A DNA stretch of 64,000 nucleotides from Magnetovibrio sp. (GCA_026196495.1 JAPHSY010000013.1:1-64000), one strand, 5' to 3'. Shown: positions 35,624 to 45,127, numbered from the stretch's first letter. Numbers and translations: made by a program. The notes: generated by a model not told the origin, from the letters alone.

Positions 35624-36529
35624 ATGAATAACACCTTGGTCATGGGCCCCGTCCTGTTCAACTGGAAGCCGGAAGATTGGCGTGATTTCTATTTTCGTAT
35701 TGCTGATGAAGCCGACGTTGATGAAGTCTTTGTTGGCGAAGCAGTATGTTCTAAACGCACGCCGTTTCTCGACCCGTTCATACCAGATGTGGTCGAACGT
35801 CTGGTGGCGGCCGACAAAAAGGTTGTTCTGTCGACTTTGGCTTTGATCATGAACACCCGCGAAATGAACAACGTGCGTGACATTACCGCCAGTGGTGATG
35901 AAGATATATTGGTTGAAGCCAACGATGTATCTGCAACGGCTCTTCTTAAAGGCCAACCTCATGCCATCGGCCCTTACGTTAATATCTACAACGAAGGTAC
36001 GCGAGATTACTTTGCCCGCAATGGTGCAACGTCTATTTGCTTGCCGGTTGAGTTGGACTTAAACGCCATTGGCGCGCTGGCGAAAGATAGCCCCGTACCT
36101 TTGGAAGTGATGGTGTTTGGTCGTCTGCCGTTGGCCATTTCGGCACGGTGTTATCATGCCCGTGCACACAAATTGCACAAAGATGGTTGTCAGTACATTT
36201 GTGCGGAAGACCCCGATGGCCTGGATGTTCAGACCTTGAATGGCGAACCGTTCTTGGCGGTGAACGGCGTACAAACCATGTCACATGCTTATTCAGACCT
36301 GAGCGCGTCGGTATCGGATTTGCAGGATTTAGGCATCAACCGCTTCCGCCTGTCGCCCCACGCCAATGTGGATATGGTGGCCGTTGCCCAACTTTATCGT
36401 GAGGTTGCCAACGGTGCCATTGATGCGCAAGAAGCCCACGCCCGCCTGTCCGGTTGGATGGATGGTGCAGCGTTCTGCAATGGCTATATCAAGGGCGAGA
36501 ACGGTCATACGTTTAGTGATGCCCAATAG
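35624..36529 (+). CDS. ubiV: Oxygen-independent ubiquinone hydroxylation protein UbiV (U32 peptidase-like)
   Basis: 301 residues. Four cysteines positioned as in UbiV: GEAVCSKRTPF near residue 40, and the cluster SARCYHARAHKLHKDGC then YICAEDPDG. VGEAVCSKR and MVFGRLPLAISARC are characteristic. Partner of UbiU in a 4Fe-4S heterodimer that hydroxylates ubiquinone precursors without oxygen, probably using prephenate as the oxygen source. It closes the ubiTUV operon. Confidence 0.93.
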   Translation: MNNTLVMGPVLFNWKPEDWRDFYFRIADEADVDEVFVGEAVCSKRTPFLDPFIPDVVERLVAADKKVVLSTLALIMNTREMNNVRDITASGDEDILVEANDVSATALLKGQPHAIGPYVNIYNEGTRDYFARNGATSICLPVELDLNAIGALAKDSPVPLEVMVFGRLPLAISARCYHARAHKLHKDGCQYICAEDPDGLDVQTLNGEPFLAVNGVQTMSHAYSDLSASVSDLQDLGINRFRLSPHANVDMVAVAQLYREVANGAIDAQEAHARLSGWMDGAAFCNGYIKGENGHTFSDAQ

Positions 36530-36824
36530 CTAAGTAGACAGACCAGTAATTAATAATATGCCATGAAATCCATGGGAAAAGTTATTATCTATGGTTCCGT
36601 TTGACCTTCTTTAGGCCATTTATCTTACTTAGCTACCCCTCTCTCTTCACTACATTGGCTGTAATTTTTTGGATGTTGGTGGCCGTGATGTTGCGCATAT
36701 CAATATCCCAAAACACTACCTATTGTAGGTTGCCTGCAATCTCAAGTGCATTATGAGCGGTGTTTTGAGCTAATATGCTTTTTGGGGAAGCGTTTTATGC
36801 TGAAATCAGTAATAGGATGAGGCC

Positions 36825-37547
36825 GTGCGGCTTTATGATTTAAGTGCCATTTTCATTGTTGTTATCATTGGTATATTTACTCTTTTGCCTTCTGATAAAA
36901 TTGAGGAAGCGGTGCGCTTCCATGAGGCTGGGCAATATCAAGAAGCTTTCAATATTCTCACTCCCCTTGCTGAATCCGGGCATGGAGAAGCGCTCTATTT
37001 ATTGTCAGAGATGCATAGAAAAGGAGAGGGGGTAGACAAGAGTGAACAGAAAGCCAGTCGGCTTCTTATGCAATCTGCTCAGAAGGGATATGCTCGGGCC
37101 CAATACTTTGTTGGGATGAAGCTAACTGTAGGGCGATCTATTGATAAAGATCCTCGTATGGGTTTGGAATGGCTTCGAAAGGCGGCTTCGCAAGGCAATG
37201 CTCGGGCGCAAAGGATGATCGGATATGCTTATCATAGTGGTAAGGTCATATCAAAAGACATTGCTGAAGGAAATAAATGGCTGTATATGGCAGCAGAAAA
37301 TGGAGACCCGGCTGCTGCAAAATCTATTGCTTTGAATCATATACGTGGCATTGGTGTACCCCAGGATTATGTAAAGGGTTACTACTGGCTAAATCGAGCA
37401 AAAGAGAATTCGAAGAGTGGCTTTCTTTCACTTCCTGATGGAGTAATTAAGGAACTGGTTAAAAATGTGGAACGTCGGATAAGATATCTGGAACGCCAGA
37501 TGACACCAGCACAATTGAAAGAGGCCAAGGCAATGGTCGGTCAATGA
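36825..37547 (+). CDS. Sel1-repeat (TPR-like) membrane-anchored protein
   Basis: 240 residues from a GTG at 36825 with AGGATGAGG upstream. A short N-terminal membrane segment (FIVVIIGIFTLL) is followed by four to five Sel1-like repeats (GHGEALYLLSEMHRKGEGV, GYARAQYFVGMKL, GNARAQRMIGYAYHSGKV, GDPAAAKSIALNHIRGIGV). Such proteins act as scaffolds; the partner is unknown. Codon use and the 295-base upstream gap are more AT-rich than the neighbourhood, which suggests a later insertion between ubiV and the bc1 operon. I see nothing recognisable in 36530-36824. Confidence 0.75.
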   Translation: MRLYDLSAIFIVVIIGIFTLLPSDKIEEAVRFHEAGQYQEAFNILTPLAESGHGEALYLLSEMHRKGEGVDKSEQKASRLLMQSAQKGYARAQYFVGMKLTVGRSIDKDPRMGLEWLRKAASQGNARAQRMIGYAYHSGKVISKDIAEGNKWLYMAAENGDPAAAKSIALNHIRGIGVPQDYVKGYYWLNRAKENSKSGFLSLPDGVIKELVKNVERRIRYLERQMTPAQLKEAKAMVGQ

Positions 37548-37632
37548 CACTTTGTAGTGTATGCCTGGTTTTGTAGACGGCATTAATCTGAATAATATAG
37601 TGGGTGTGTACAAGTCTCCCAATTCTCAAACA

Positions 37633-37663
37633 AAAGCCCCCACCTCAATGAGGCGGGGGCTTT
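37633..37663. terminator. Bidirectional terminator between sel1-repeat gene and fbcC
   Basis: AAAGCCCCC/GGGGGCTTT, a mismatch, then CCTC/GAGG with loop AAT; flanked by A-rich sequence on the left and T-rich on the right, so it works in both directions. It ends fbcFBC on the minus strand 37 bases after the stop, and the plus-strand Sel1 gene. Confidence 0.9.
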
Positions 37664-37699
37664 GTTTGTGTTCAGCAGTAAGGCGTTAGCCTATCATGC

Positions 37700-38497
37700 T
37701 TACTTGTTTGTTTCCGGGTCGTATGAAGACTCGTCCAAGCACAGGCGTGCCCAGATGCGTTTCTTCAATGCGAACAGCATGCCCGTCAGGATGATGAGGT
37801 ACAACAGAACCTTGATCCCCATGGACTTGCGTTCTTCCAGTTCCGGTTCCGCAGCCCAAGCCAAGAACGTTGTGATGTACTTAGCTTCCTGTTCCAAGGT
37901 GGAAGAGGTGCCATCTTCGAATTCTATAGCTTCACCGAAAAGCGGTTGAGCCATAGCGATAGCGTGACCTGGGAAGTAGTCGTTGTAGTTCAGACCTTCC
38001 GGAATGCTGGAGCCTTCTGGAGCTTCCTCATGGTAACCAACCAACAGGCTGTAGACGTAGTCCGGACCACCCTTGCGAGCTTTGGTCATGACCGAAAGAT
38101 CCGGCGGGAAAGCGCCGTTCGCAGCAACTGCTGCTTTTTCGTTGGGGAACGGAGCCACAAAACGATCCGACAAACGTGCGGGACGCATGAACATCTCGCC
38201 TTCATCATCGGGGCCGTCTTCAACTTCGTATCCAGCCGCCAATTCCTTGGCTTCTTCTTCCGTCCAACCAATGTCGATCAAGTTACGGTAAGACATCATG
38301 TCAGCACCGTGACAACCGTTACAGGTTTCAAAGAAGATCCGCCCGCCTTTTTTGACATCGTCACGGTTGAACTTGCCGAACATGCCCTGCCAGGACCAGT
38401 CTTGTTTGATGAGTTCGACAGCCGCACCCGCAGCATGTGCTCCGGAAGTGAAGCCGAGTGTCAAACCCATTGCAGCCGTAATTAAGAGTTTACGCAT
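37700..38497 (-). CDS. fbcC: Cytochrome c1 of the bc1 complex
   Basis: 265 residues: signal peptide (to about AHA-A), covalent haem site ETCNGCHGADMM, axial Met region in the MAQPLF segment, and a C-terminal membrane anchor (MGIKVLLYLIILTGMLFAL). It passes electrons from the Rieske protein to soluble or membrane cytochrome c. Last gene of the fbcFBC operon, three bases after fbcB. The length is within the alphaproteobacterial range. Confidence 0.95.
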   Translation of the reverse strand: MRKLLITAAMGLTLGFTSGAHAAGAAVELIKQDWSWQGMFGKFNRDDVKKGGRIFFETCNGCHGADMMSYRNLIDIGWTEEEAKELAAGYEVEDGPDDEGEMFMRPARLSDRFVAPFPNEKAAVAANGAFPPDLSVMTKARKGGPDYVYSLLVGYHEEAPEGSSIPEGLNYNDYFPGHAIAMAQPLFGEAIEFEDGTSSTLEQEAKYITTFLAWAAEPELEERKSMGIKVLLYLIILTGMLFALKKRIWARLCLDESSYDPETNK

Positions 38498-38500
38498 GGC

Positions 38501-39754
38501 TCAGTCCTCCTTCGCGCGGCATTTTTTAGCCACTTCTTCGTAGATGGAGCTGGGAAGCGGTTTCGGCGTTTCCAACTTGCCGATTAACGGCAACAGCACC
38601 AGGAAGTGGAAGAAGTAGTAAGCGGTTGCGATACGACCCCAATACAGCATCTTCATGCCAAGGAGTTGTTCGTCCGGCGAGTTAAAGCCGATGTAGCCCA
38701 AGAAAATGCAGTCGAGGAAGAAAATCCAATACATTTGCTTGAAGATCGGACGGAAGGTCGCGGAACGAACCTTGGATGTGTCCAACCACGGCAGAACGTA
38801 GAGAACAAACACACCAGCGAACATCAACAACACACCACCCAACTTATCGGGAACAGCGCGCAAGATCGCGTAGAACGGCAAGAAGTACCATTCCGGAACG
38901 ATGTGCGGCGGTGTGACCATCGGGTTGGCCGGGATGTAGTTGTCCGGCTCACCGAAGAAGTTCGGTGCGAAGAAGACGAAGTACATGAAGAAGATCATAA
39001 ACAGACCCAAACCGTACAAGTCTTTGATGGTGTAGAACGGGTGGAACGGCATCATGTCCTGTGGGGATTTGATATCAATACCCAGCGGGTTGTTGGACTT
39101 ATGAACGTGCAACGCCCACAAGTGAACAATGACGAGGCCGATCAAGATGAACGGCAGCAAGTAGTGCCACACGAAGAAGCGGTTGATCGTCGGAACGTCA
39201 ACAGAGAAGCCACCCCAGATCCAGGTCACGATGTAATCGCCGACCAGCGGAAATGCGGAGAACAGGTTGGTGATAACCGTTGCACCCCAGAAGCTCATTT
39301 GCCCCCAAGGCAGAACATAACCCATGAATGCAGTTGCCATCATGGCGAGGTAAATGGTTACACCGACCATCCACAAGATTTCGCGCGGTGCTTTGTACGA
39401 ACCGTAGTACAGGCCGCGGAACATGTGGATGTAAACCACGATGAAGAACATGGACGCGCCGTTCATATGCAGGTAGCGCAACAGCCACCCGTAGTTAACG
39501 TCGCGCACAATGCGTTCCACGCTGGCGAAAGCAACATCAGCGTGTGGCTGATAGTTCATTGCCAAGAAAATACCGGTTACCAGCATGATCACCAAGATGA
39601 TGCCGGCCAAGGAACCGTAGTTCCACCAGTAGTTCAGGTTTTTTGGCGTGGGATACGCAATTACGTTGGCATCGGCGTAGCTGAAAATTGGCAGCCGGTC
39701 GTCGATCCATTGAACCAAACGGTTCTCGAATTTTTTATTGCTAGGAGCACTCAT
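38501..39754 (-). CDS. fbcB: Cytochrome b of the bc1 complex
   Basis: 417 residues from ATG 39754 ([20 protein letters not shown]); an in-frame TTG at 39769 would overlap the Rieske frame's end. Eight membrane helices with haem-ligand histidines in [28 protein letters not shown] and [21 protein letters not shown], and the Qo-site PEW motif ([14 protein letters not shown]). Catalytic core for quinol oxidation and the Q cycle. Same operon as fbcF and fbcC; long plus-strand open frames opposite it are shadows. Confidence 0.96.
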   Translation of the reverse strand: MSAPSNKKFENRLVQWIDDRLPIFSYADANVIAYPTPKNLNYWWNYGSLAGIILVIMLVTGIFLAMNYQPHADVAFASVERIVRDVNYGWLLRYLHMNGASMFFIVVYIHMFRGLYYGSYKAPREILWMVGVTIYLAMMATAFMGYVLPWGQMSFWGATVITNLFSAFPLVGDYIVTWIWGGFSVDVPTINRFFVWHYLLPFILIGLVIVHLWALHVHKSNNPLGIDIKSPQDMMPFHPFYTIKDLYGLGLFMIFFMYFVFFAPNFFGEPDNYIPANPMVTPPHIVPEWYFLPFYAILRAVPDKLGGVLLMFAGVFVLYVLPWLDTSKVRSATFRPIFKQMYWIFFLDCIFLGYIGFNSPDEQLLGMKMLYWGRIATAYYFFHFLVLLPLIGKLETPKPLPSSIYEEVAKKCRAKED

Positions 39755-39761
39755 AGCCGCA

Positions 39762-40310
39762 TTATCCAATCACAATCATGGTGTCTTCCGTAAACGCGTA
39801 CGGAGGAACCGGAAGGTTGAACGGAGCCGGGCCCTTGCGGATACGGCCGGACGTGTCGTAGTGCGAACCGTGACATGGGCAGTACCAGCCACCGAATTCA
39901 CCGCGGTTGTCGCCAACGGACTGACCGGACGGGATGCAGCCCAAGTGGGTACATACACCAACCGTTACCAACCATTGGGCTTTTTGCACGCGATCGGCAT
40001 CAGATTCGGGATCTTTCAGATCGCTGGTATCAACACTTTCGGCTTCGGCAATTTCAGCCGCGCTACGATGGCGGATGAAGACTGGTTTGCCACGCCACAT
40101 AACGGTTACGGACTGGCCTTCTTCGATTGCGGACAAGTCCACTTCGGTCGAAGCCAGCGCAAGCACGTCTGCAGCGGGGTTAATAGAGTGAATGAAGGGC
40201 CATGCTGCTACAGCAACGCCCGCCGCGCCCAGCGCGGAAGTAGAAATCAAAAGAAAATCACGGCGTGGGCCATCAATTTCTTCTGCAGTGTTCGTGGGAT
40301 TATCCGTCAT
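39762..40310 (-). CDS. fbcF: Rieske iron-sulfur subunit of the bc1 complex
   Basis: 182 residues from ATG 40310; a start at 40337 is in frame but would add nine residues before the conserved MTDNP. A Tat-type anchor carries [16 protein letters not shown]. The [2Fe-2S] ligands are in CTHLGCIP and CPCHGSHYD. This is the first gene of the operon; electrons pass from quinol through it to cytochrome c1. Leader structures upstream are described separately. Confidence 0.96.
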   Translation of the reverse strand: MTDNPTNTAEEIDGPRRDFLLISTSALGAAGVAVAAWPFIHSINPAADVLALASTEVDLSAIEEGQSVTVMWRGKPVFIRHRSAAEIAEAESVDTSDLKDPESDADRVQKAQWLVTVGVCTHLGCIPSGQSVGDNRGEFGGWYCPCHGSHYDTSGRIRKGPAPFNLPVPPYAFTEDTMIVIG

Positions 40311-40432
40311 GACGACGCCTTTCCTGACCTTGGTCACAGGCTTTCACAAGCTCACGGCGGGTTGCTTATTGTTAGGGGCTGAAGCTATGTATGCTGCCCC
40401 CCAAAAGACGTTAATATCCTTCGTGTAGCCGC

Positions 40433-40477
40433 CCTGCCAAACGTTTAAACCGGGCAGGATCAAAAAATGATCTGCCC
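40433..40477 (-). promoter_or_regulatory. Two mutually exclusive hairpins upstream of fbcF
   Basis: On the minus strand GGGCA-GATCA pairs with TGATC-C-TGCCC (40452-40477, one bulge). The same CCTGCC can instead pair with GGCAGG (at 40433-40438 on this strand). The element lies 123-167 bases before the fbcF start and about 114-158 bases before trmL on the other strand. There is no U tract. It could be an RNA switch or a protein-binding palindrome. Confidence 0.35.
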
Positions 40478-40590
40478 AGTCCGGCAAACGTATATAAGAT
40501 ATACACACTAGAAAAAAGGAAAATCTTTAACTCACTCTAATATAATGATTTTGCGGGTGCGAAATAAATATTGAAAAACGTAGTATAAAC

Positions 40591-41040
40591 ATGAACTTAG
40601 CATTGTTTCAGCCAGATATACCTCAAAACACGGGAACACTATTAAGGATGTGTGCGTGCCTGGATGTGGACGCAGATATCATTGAACCGTGTGGCTTTGT
40701 TTTCTCAGATAAGCATCTGAAGCGTTCTGGAATGGATTATCTGGATATGGCACGCATCAATCGGCATGTGTCTTGGAGCGCTTTTCGCCAACAAAAACAA
40801 GATGTTGATGGTGGGCGCTTAGTGCTTCTAACGACCAAATCTGATCTTAGCTACACGGATTTCCGATTCCAACCGGGTGATACCTTGCTTTTGGGTTCGG
40901 AAAGCACCGGGGCACCGGATGAGGTTCATGTCGCCGTTGATGCCCGTGTTACCATCCCCATGGCCGGGGATGCCCGGTCATTAAACATTGCTGTGGCAGC
41001 TGCCATGGTCCTGGGGGAGGCCTTACGCCAAACGCGCTAG
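40591..41040 (+). CDS. trmL: tRNA (cytidine(34)-2'-O)-methyltransferase TrmL
   Basis: 149-residue SPOUT-fold enzyme that 2'-O-methylates the wobble base of tRNA-Leu isoacceptors using SAM. Diagnostic segments: LFQPDIPQNTGTLLRMCAC, IIEPCGFVFSDKHLKRSGMDY, LLLGSESTGAPDEV and IPMAGDARSLNIAVAAAMVLGE, the trefoil-knot SAM site. Length fits the minimal TrmL. Its last 18 bases overlap the convergent cca gene. Confidence 0.95.
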   Translation: MNLALFQPDIPQNTGTLLRMCACLDVDADIIEPCGFVFSDKHLKRSGMDYLDMARINRHVSWSAFRQQKQDVDGGRLVLLTTKSDLSYTDFRFQPGDTLLLGSESTGAPDEVHVAVDARVTIPMAGDARSLNIAVAAAMVLGEALRQTR

Positions 41041-42303
41041 GATGATTTCCAGCTTTGTCAGGCATGCATCCCGGCCAGGGTGAAAATCTTCATCACGCCA
41101 CCAGGCTTTGACTTCATCTAATATGTGTCCCACTTCTCGCCCATGATTGACCCCACGATCCAAAATGTCCTGTCCCCGAATGGGGAAAGGCGGGATGGTG
41201 GTGGTTTGGGCTGTTTCAATGAGGGTACGCCACTGGTCGGTGCGTTTTGGGGGCAAATGGGATTCCATTGCTAATTCGCCAGCCCAACTGATTAAGCCAC
41301 GATCAATCACATAGTCGCTACCTACATCGGCACAGGCGCGACGCAGGTCAGACTTGCTCATATCCACGTGGACCTTTGGGGTCTGGGCACATATGGTGAG
41401 CAGGTGCTTCTTTTCCCGGTTGGAAAACTTTAGGCGGACGGCTATGGCTTCAACCTCTTCTTGGTTGAGCTTTGGATCTAACAAAGCCGCCAAACGGCGC
41501 ACCGGGTCAATTTCCACGCCCCTAAATTTGACCGCGCGTTCCAACAGCCACCCCAGCATGCGCAGGCGTCCCACATCCCCCGCTTCGGGAAGGATATGTT
41601 TCAAAACGTGTTCGGCACGCATCAATGTAATGGTTTCGGCAGGGTTGGGGCCTGTGAGAATGCGAAACAGTTCACCGCGTACACGCTCACCCGATAATTC
41701 CGGTAAACGATAGGCCAACTTACGGCACGCCCGCACGGCCCTGCCTTGGGCGGGTGGTTTGCCGTATTGGGCATGAAACCGAAAAAAACGCAGTAGGCGC
41801 AAGACGTCTTCGTTTATGCGTTGTTCAGGGTCTCCGACAAACTGGACCACTTTATTGCCCAGGTCTTCCAATCCGTCATAAGGATCGTAGATATTACCGC
41901 CTTCATCACATGACATGGTGTTGATGGTGAAATCGCGCCGTGCGGCGTCTTGGGTCCAGTCATCGGTAAACTCCACCCGGGCATGACGACCGAAATGTTC
42001 GACATCAACCCTGAGTGTGGTGATTTCATAATGATGATCGCCAACGATGGCGGTGATGGTGCCGTGTTTCAGGCCTGTCGGAATGGCGCGGATGCCTGCG
42101 GCCTCTAAAATCTCGAGTACCTGCTCAGGCTCTTCTGGAGTGGCGATGTCGATATCTTTTGCGGGTCGTTTTAGCACGGCATCACGCACGCAGCCGCCAA
42201 TGAACCGGGCTTCGGCGTTGGCAGCGTGAAATGCGGCCATCACGGTCTGAGTTTCCGGCATCGTCATCCACGGTTGCGGGGTGATCAGTCCTGTGGGTTC
42301 CAC
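41023..42303 (-). CDS. cca: CCA tRNA nucleotidyltransferase
   Basis: 426 residues from GTG 42303 (VEPTGLITPQPWM), placed 13 bases after the stop of the DUF6111 gene; an ATG at 42381 would overlap that gene by 65 bases, and ATG 42267 is also possible. The class II nucleotidyltransferase head has RFIGGCVRDAVLKRPAKDIDIAT with the metal-binding DxD, followed by RRDFTINTM and RINEDVLRLLRFFRF. The C-terminal extension with HGREVGHILDEVKAWW is alphaproteobacterial. It adds or repairs the CCA end of tRNAs; a poly(A)-polymerase role cannot be excluded. Confidence 0.93.
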   Translation of the reverse strand: MEPTGLITPQPWMTMPETQTVMAAFHAANAEARFIGGCVRDAVLKRPAKDIDIATPEEPEQVLEILEAAGIRAIPTGLKHGTITAIVGDHHYEITTLRVDVEHFGRHARVEFTDDWTQDAARRDFTINTMSCDEGGNIYDPYDGLEDLGNKVVQFVGDPEQRINEDVLRLLRFFRFHAQYGKPPAQGRAVRACRKLAYRLPELSGERVRGELFRILTGPNPAETITLMRAEHVLKHILPEAGDVGRLRMLGWLLERAVKFRGVEIDPVRRLAALLDPKLNQEEVEAIAVRLKFSNREKKHLLTICAQTPKVHVDMSKSDLRRACADVGSDYVIDRGLISWAGELAMESHLPPKRTDQWRTLIETAQTTTIPPFPIRGQDILDRGVNHGREVGHILDEVKAWWRDEDFHPGRDACLTKLEIILARLA

Positions 42304-42316
42304 GAGTTCGTTTCCG

Positions 42317-42655
42317 TTATTGATTGCGTGGGAGAAACTGTCCGGGAACGATTTTATCGCCGTCCATATGCGGTGGTACATAAATGCTGTCTTCGGGGTT
42401 TTTCGGGCTCAACATCACGGACAAAACCAAAGCCACCATCATCAACCCAACACCCGCAAAAACAAGACGTACCCACGGCATTTTAAGGTCGTAGTCGCCA
42501 ACGTGGGTGTGATCGCCTTGTTCCACGTCTAGACCTTCGGCTTTGGCCTTGGCGCGGTTTGTCCGAACTTTATTGCGGACCCACAAAGTCCAGGCAATAT
42601 AGATCAAAGTGGGTAAAGCCAGCGGCAACACATATGTGAAAATAATGCGAACCAT
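42317..42655 (-). CDS. DUF6111-family small membrane protein
   Basis: 112 residues from ATG 42655, which follows AGGGGGAAAA. Two membrane segments (YVLPLALPTLIYIAWTLWV and LVFAGVGLMMVALVLSVML) flank a charged loop with DYDLKMPWVR. The family is alphaproteobacterial and uncharacterised. It sits in a conserved group with DUF1285, a CoA-type NUDIX enzyme and cca. The product's role is not known. Confidence 0.75.
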   Translation of the reverse strand: MVRIIFTYVLPLALPTLIYIAWTLWVRNKVRTNRAKAKAEGLDVEQGDHTHVGDYDLKMPWVRLVFAGVGLMMVALVLSVMLSPKNPEDSIYVPPHMDGDKIVPGQFLPRNQ

Positions 42656-42749
42656 AAGTTTTCCCCCTAAATCTTGAGACGTAACCACAATATTGAACCT
42701 AGGCTTATCAGGTTCTGTCCTACGCGTCTATGTGGCGTCAATGAGGTGA

Positions 42750-43391
42750 CTATACAGGCGCTTCACGCATTGTAGCATGGATAAGTGTTTGATAGAGATC
42801 CATCAACATGCCCGCCGTTGCCCCCCAGATGAAATAGTCGCGGTAAGGCATGGCGTAAAAGTACCGTCGCCCCCCTTCAAATTCGCGCTCATGGCGATGG
42901 TGGTTATCAGGGTTCATTAAAAAAGAAAGTGGAACCTCGAACACTTCGGCGACTTCGTGTGGATCAGGCGCCAGTTCAAAACTTGGGTTGATCATAGCAA
43001 CCACAGGTGTAACTTCAAATCCGGTGCGGGTGATGTAGGTATCTAAACGACCAATAACGTCTATATGTTCCGGCCCGATACCAACTTCTTCTTCAGTTTC
43101 GCGCAGGGCCGTCGCAGTTGAATCTAGATCCGCGTCTTCGACATGACCGCCGGGAAAGCTGACTTGACCGGGATGGTGTTCCAAGTGATCTGTGCGCCGG
43201 GTTAACAATACGGTTAGCCCCTGTGGGCGTTCCACCAATCCCACCAACACCGCAGCGGGACGCAAAGGCTTGTCAGGGCGATAACCCGGGTTGAGGTCAT
43301 GATCGCCGCGTTCATTCGTATGGTTGGAAGAAAGGCGCTGGATAATCCAGTCCCGATCCAGTGTCATTGCCAAAGCTGAGGCTCCATCCAT
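42750..43391 (-). CDS. NUDIX hydrolase, CoA pyrophosphatase type
   Basis: 213 residues. The CoA-pyrophosphatase signature LTRRTDHLEHHPGQVSFPGGHVE precedes the NUDIX box (GGHVEDADLDSTATALRETE, then EEVG), as in NudL/YeaB-type enzymes that hydrolyse CoA and its derivatives to 3',5'-ADP and 4'-phosphopantetheine. The stop of the upstream DUF1285 gene shares its A with the ATG (TAATG), so the two are translationally coupled. Confidence 0.9.
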   Translation of the reverse strand: MDGASALAMTLDRDWIIQRLSSNHTNERGDHDLNPGYRPDKPLRPAAVLVGLVERPQGLTVLLTRRTDHLEHHPGQVSFPGGHVEDADLDSTATALRETEEEVGIGPEHIDVIGRLDTYITRTGFEVTPVVAMINPSFELAPDPHEVAEVFEVPLSFLMNPDNHHRHEREFEGGRRYFYAMPYRDYFIWGATAGMLMDLYQTLIHATMREAPV

Positions 43392-43975
43392 TAGGCATCA
43401 TGTTCGCGCATGGATCCCAGTGGAAAAAAAGAGCCGGAACTCCACACGCCGAAAATCTGCTCGTCATCTAAATCCATTTCTGCACCGTGATCGACCAGTT
43501 CATAGTACACAGACCGTTCCAGGCGCGCCTCGATATTGCCAGGCAAAATGACGTAGGGAGTTGTCTCCCCAGTCGCCGGGCTTGGTTGCATCAAGATAGG
43601 TGCATCTTCTGACACTGTGACCATTTTGTCTACGTTGGTGCAAAAGCTGATGACCATGTCTTCGCCTTCGCCGTGAGTGAACATTTCTGTGATCAATAAA
43701 GGACTGTCTTCGACTTCAATGCGGCCCATTTCGGTGGGTGATATCAGCCAATAGCTATAGTCATCGGCTCGCACCAAGATGGATGCAAATAAACAGACCA
43801 TTTCTTTGCGATTGATCGGCGTGCCGTTGTAGTACCACGTACCCGCACGATCGATACGAATGTCCAGTTCTCCACAATAGTTTCGCCCCTCTAAAGGAAC
43901 GGGAAGCTCAAGCATTGGTTCGCTTGTTGTTGCGATGGTTGGAAATTCGCCTTCGTTAAGTGCACTTCTGCCCAT
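43391..43975 (-). CDS. DUF1285 protein
   Basis: 194 residues of the DUF1285 family, which has a structural resemblance to beta-barrel ligand-binding proteins but no proven role. Recognisable features are CGELDIRIDRAGTWYYNGTPINRKEMVCLFASIL and the beta-rich remainder with YVILPGNIEARLERSVYYELV. It is the first gene of the minus-strand group DUF1285, NUDIX, DUF6111, cca, found together in related genomes. Confidence 0.85.
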   Translation of the reverse strand: MGRSALNEGEFPTIATTSEPMLELPVPLEGRNYCGELDIRIDRAGTWYYNGTPINRKEMVCLFASILVRADDYSYWLISPTEMGRIEVEDSPLLITEMFTHGEGEDMVISFCTNVDKMVTVSEDAPILMQPSPATGETTPYVILPGNIEARLERSVYYELVDHGAEMDLDDEQIFGVWSSGSFFPLGSMREHDA

Positions 43976-44092
43976 TTTATTTTCTGTCGCCCCTAATCTG
44001 ACTTCGGTCCCCTGGTAAACCTACCCACAGTCACAGATATAGGGATGATAGGGACAGGTTGAAAAGGAAAAATACACAACAAGGTGTGAAAA

Positions 44093-45016
44093 TTATGTTC
44101 TTGAAATTTGAGGGGGGGCTTCCCAATCAGGAGTGTGGCTTAGCCATTCTACGAGGAAATCGACAAAGGCACGGACTTTTGGAGATAGATTGCGGCTGGA
44201 TGGATACAATGCATAAACGTTCAAGGGATCAGTGTAATAATCTTCTAGAGCAGGTTCCAACAGTCCTTTACGAATGGCTTGGTTCATAATGAAGGCTGGA
44301 CCATGAAAAATTCCCACTCCCTGTACTGCCGCAGAGCGGATCACTACATCGTTATTGGTGGTGAAGTTCCCACTGATTTTAACATTGAAGGGTTTGCCAC
44401 CGTCTTGGAAAGTCCATTCCCCGGGTGTTGAAAGATAGGAATAGATGATTGCTTGATGATCAACCAGGTCATTGGGGTGTTTGGGCTTGCCATGTTTTTT
44501 CCAATAGATGGGGGATGCACATAATATCATGTTCACCGGAGCAAGCCGACGCGCAATAAGGGTGGAATCTTTTAAGGTTGAAATGCGAATTGCCGCATCA
44601 AAGCCTTCATCCACCAAGTTGACCAAGCGGTCTGAAAATTCAATGTCGAGATGAACATGGGGGTAGCGTTCAACAAAACTGGCCAAGGCATCACACAGAT
44701 GCATGGCACCAAAGGTATGAGGGGCACTGACGCGCAAACGCCCCCGGGGCTCAGCTCCCAACGGAGACACGGCATCTTCGGCATCTTCTAAGTCTTCGAG
44801 AATGCGCCGAGCACGTTCAACATAAACCCGACCCTCGTCGGTAAGGTTAAGCTTGCGGGTGGTGCGGTGAAGCAAGCGTACTCCCAAATGGTCTTCCAGC
44901 GCGGCCACTTGTTTGGAAAGCGTGGCTTTGGACGCCCCAAGGGTACGTGCTGCTTGGGAAAAGCTGCCTTTGTCCACGGTGGTGACAAAGGCACGCATGG
45001 CATTCAGTGTGTCCAT
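44093..45016 (-). CDS. LysR-family transcriptional regulator
   Basis: 307 residues: N-terminal winged helix (FVTTVDKGSFSQAARTLGAS, SKATLSKQVAALEDHLGVRLLHR) followed by the substrate-binding fold. It resembles the CrgA/AaeR-type group that often sits beside pirin genes. It is divergent from the pirin gene, and a perfect inverted repeat lies between them, so it probably represses or activates pirin and itself. Ligand unknown. Confidence 0.9.
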   Translation of the reverse strand: MDTLNAMRAFVTTVDKGSFSQAARTLGASKATLSKQVAALEDHLGVRLLHRTTRKLNLTDEGRVYVERARRILEDLEDAEDAVSPLGAEPRGRLRVSAPHTFGAMHLCDALASFVERYPHVHLDIEFSDRLVNLVDEGFDAAIRISTLKDSTLIARRLAPVNMILCASPIYWKKHGKPKHPNDLVDHQAIIYSYLSTPGEWTFQDGGKPFNVKISGNFTTNNDVVIRSAAVQGVGIFHGPAFIMNQAIRKGLLEPALEDYYTDPLNVYALYPSSRNLSPKVRAFVDFLVEWLSHTPDWEAPPQISRT

Positions 45017-45021
45017 CGTAT

Positions 45022-45042
45022 CTGTTTCCTATTTTGAAACAG
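45022..45042. promoter_or_regulatory. Palindromic LysR-type operator between the LysR and pirin genes
   Basis: CTGTTTC-N7-GAAACAG is a perfect inverted repeat that contains the T-N11-A core of LysR sites. It begins six bases from the LysR start codon and lies about 85 bases before pirin, in the 111-base divergent region. It is the obvious candidate for the binding site of the adjacent regulator. Confidence 0.65.
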
Positions 45043-45127
45043 TATTGTTCATTTAGGTCTAATTGTCTACCTGATGTGATGGGCGTAAATTTAGTCTCAA
45101 GAGAAAATATCAGTTGAGGATTGCGCT

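Noticed and set aside
38606-39793. Plus-strand 395-residue open frame opposite cytochrome b
   Set aside because: His/Asp/Val-rich composition is the mirror of the cytochrome b coding strand; no start region or family resemblance.
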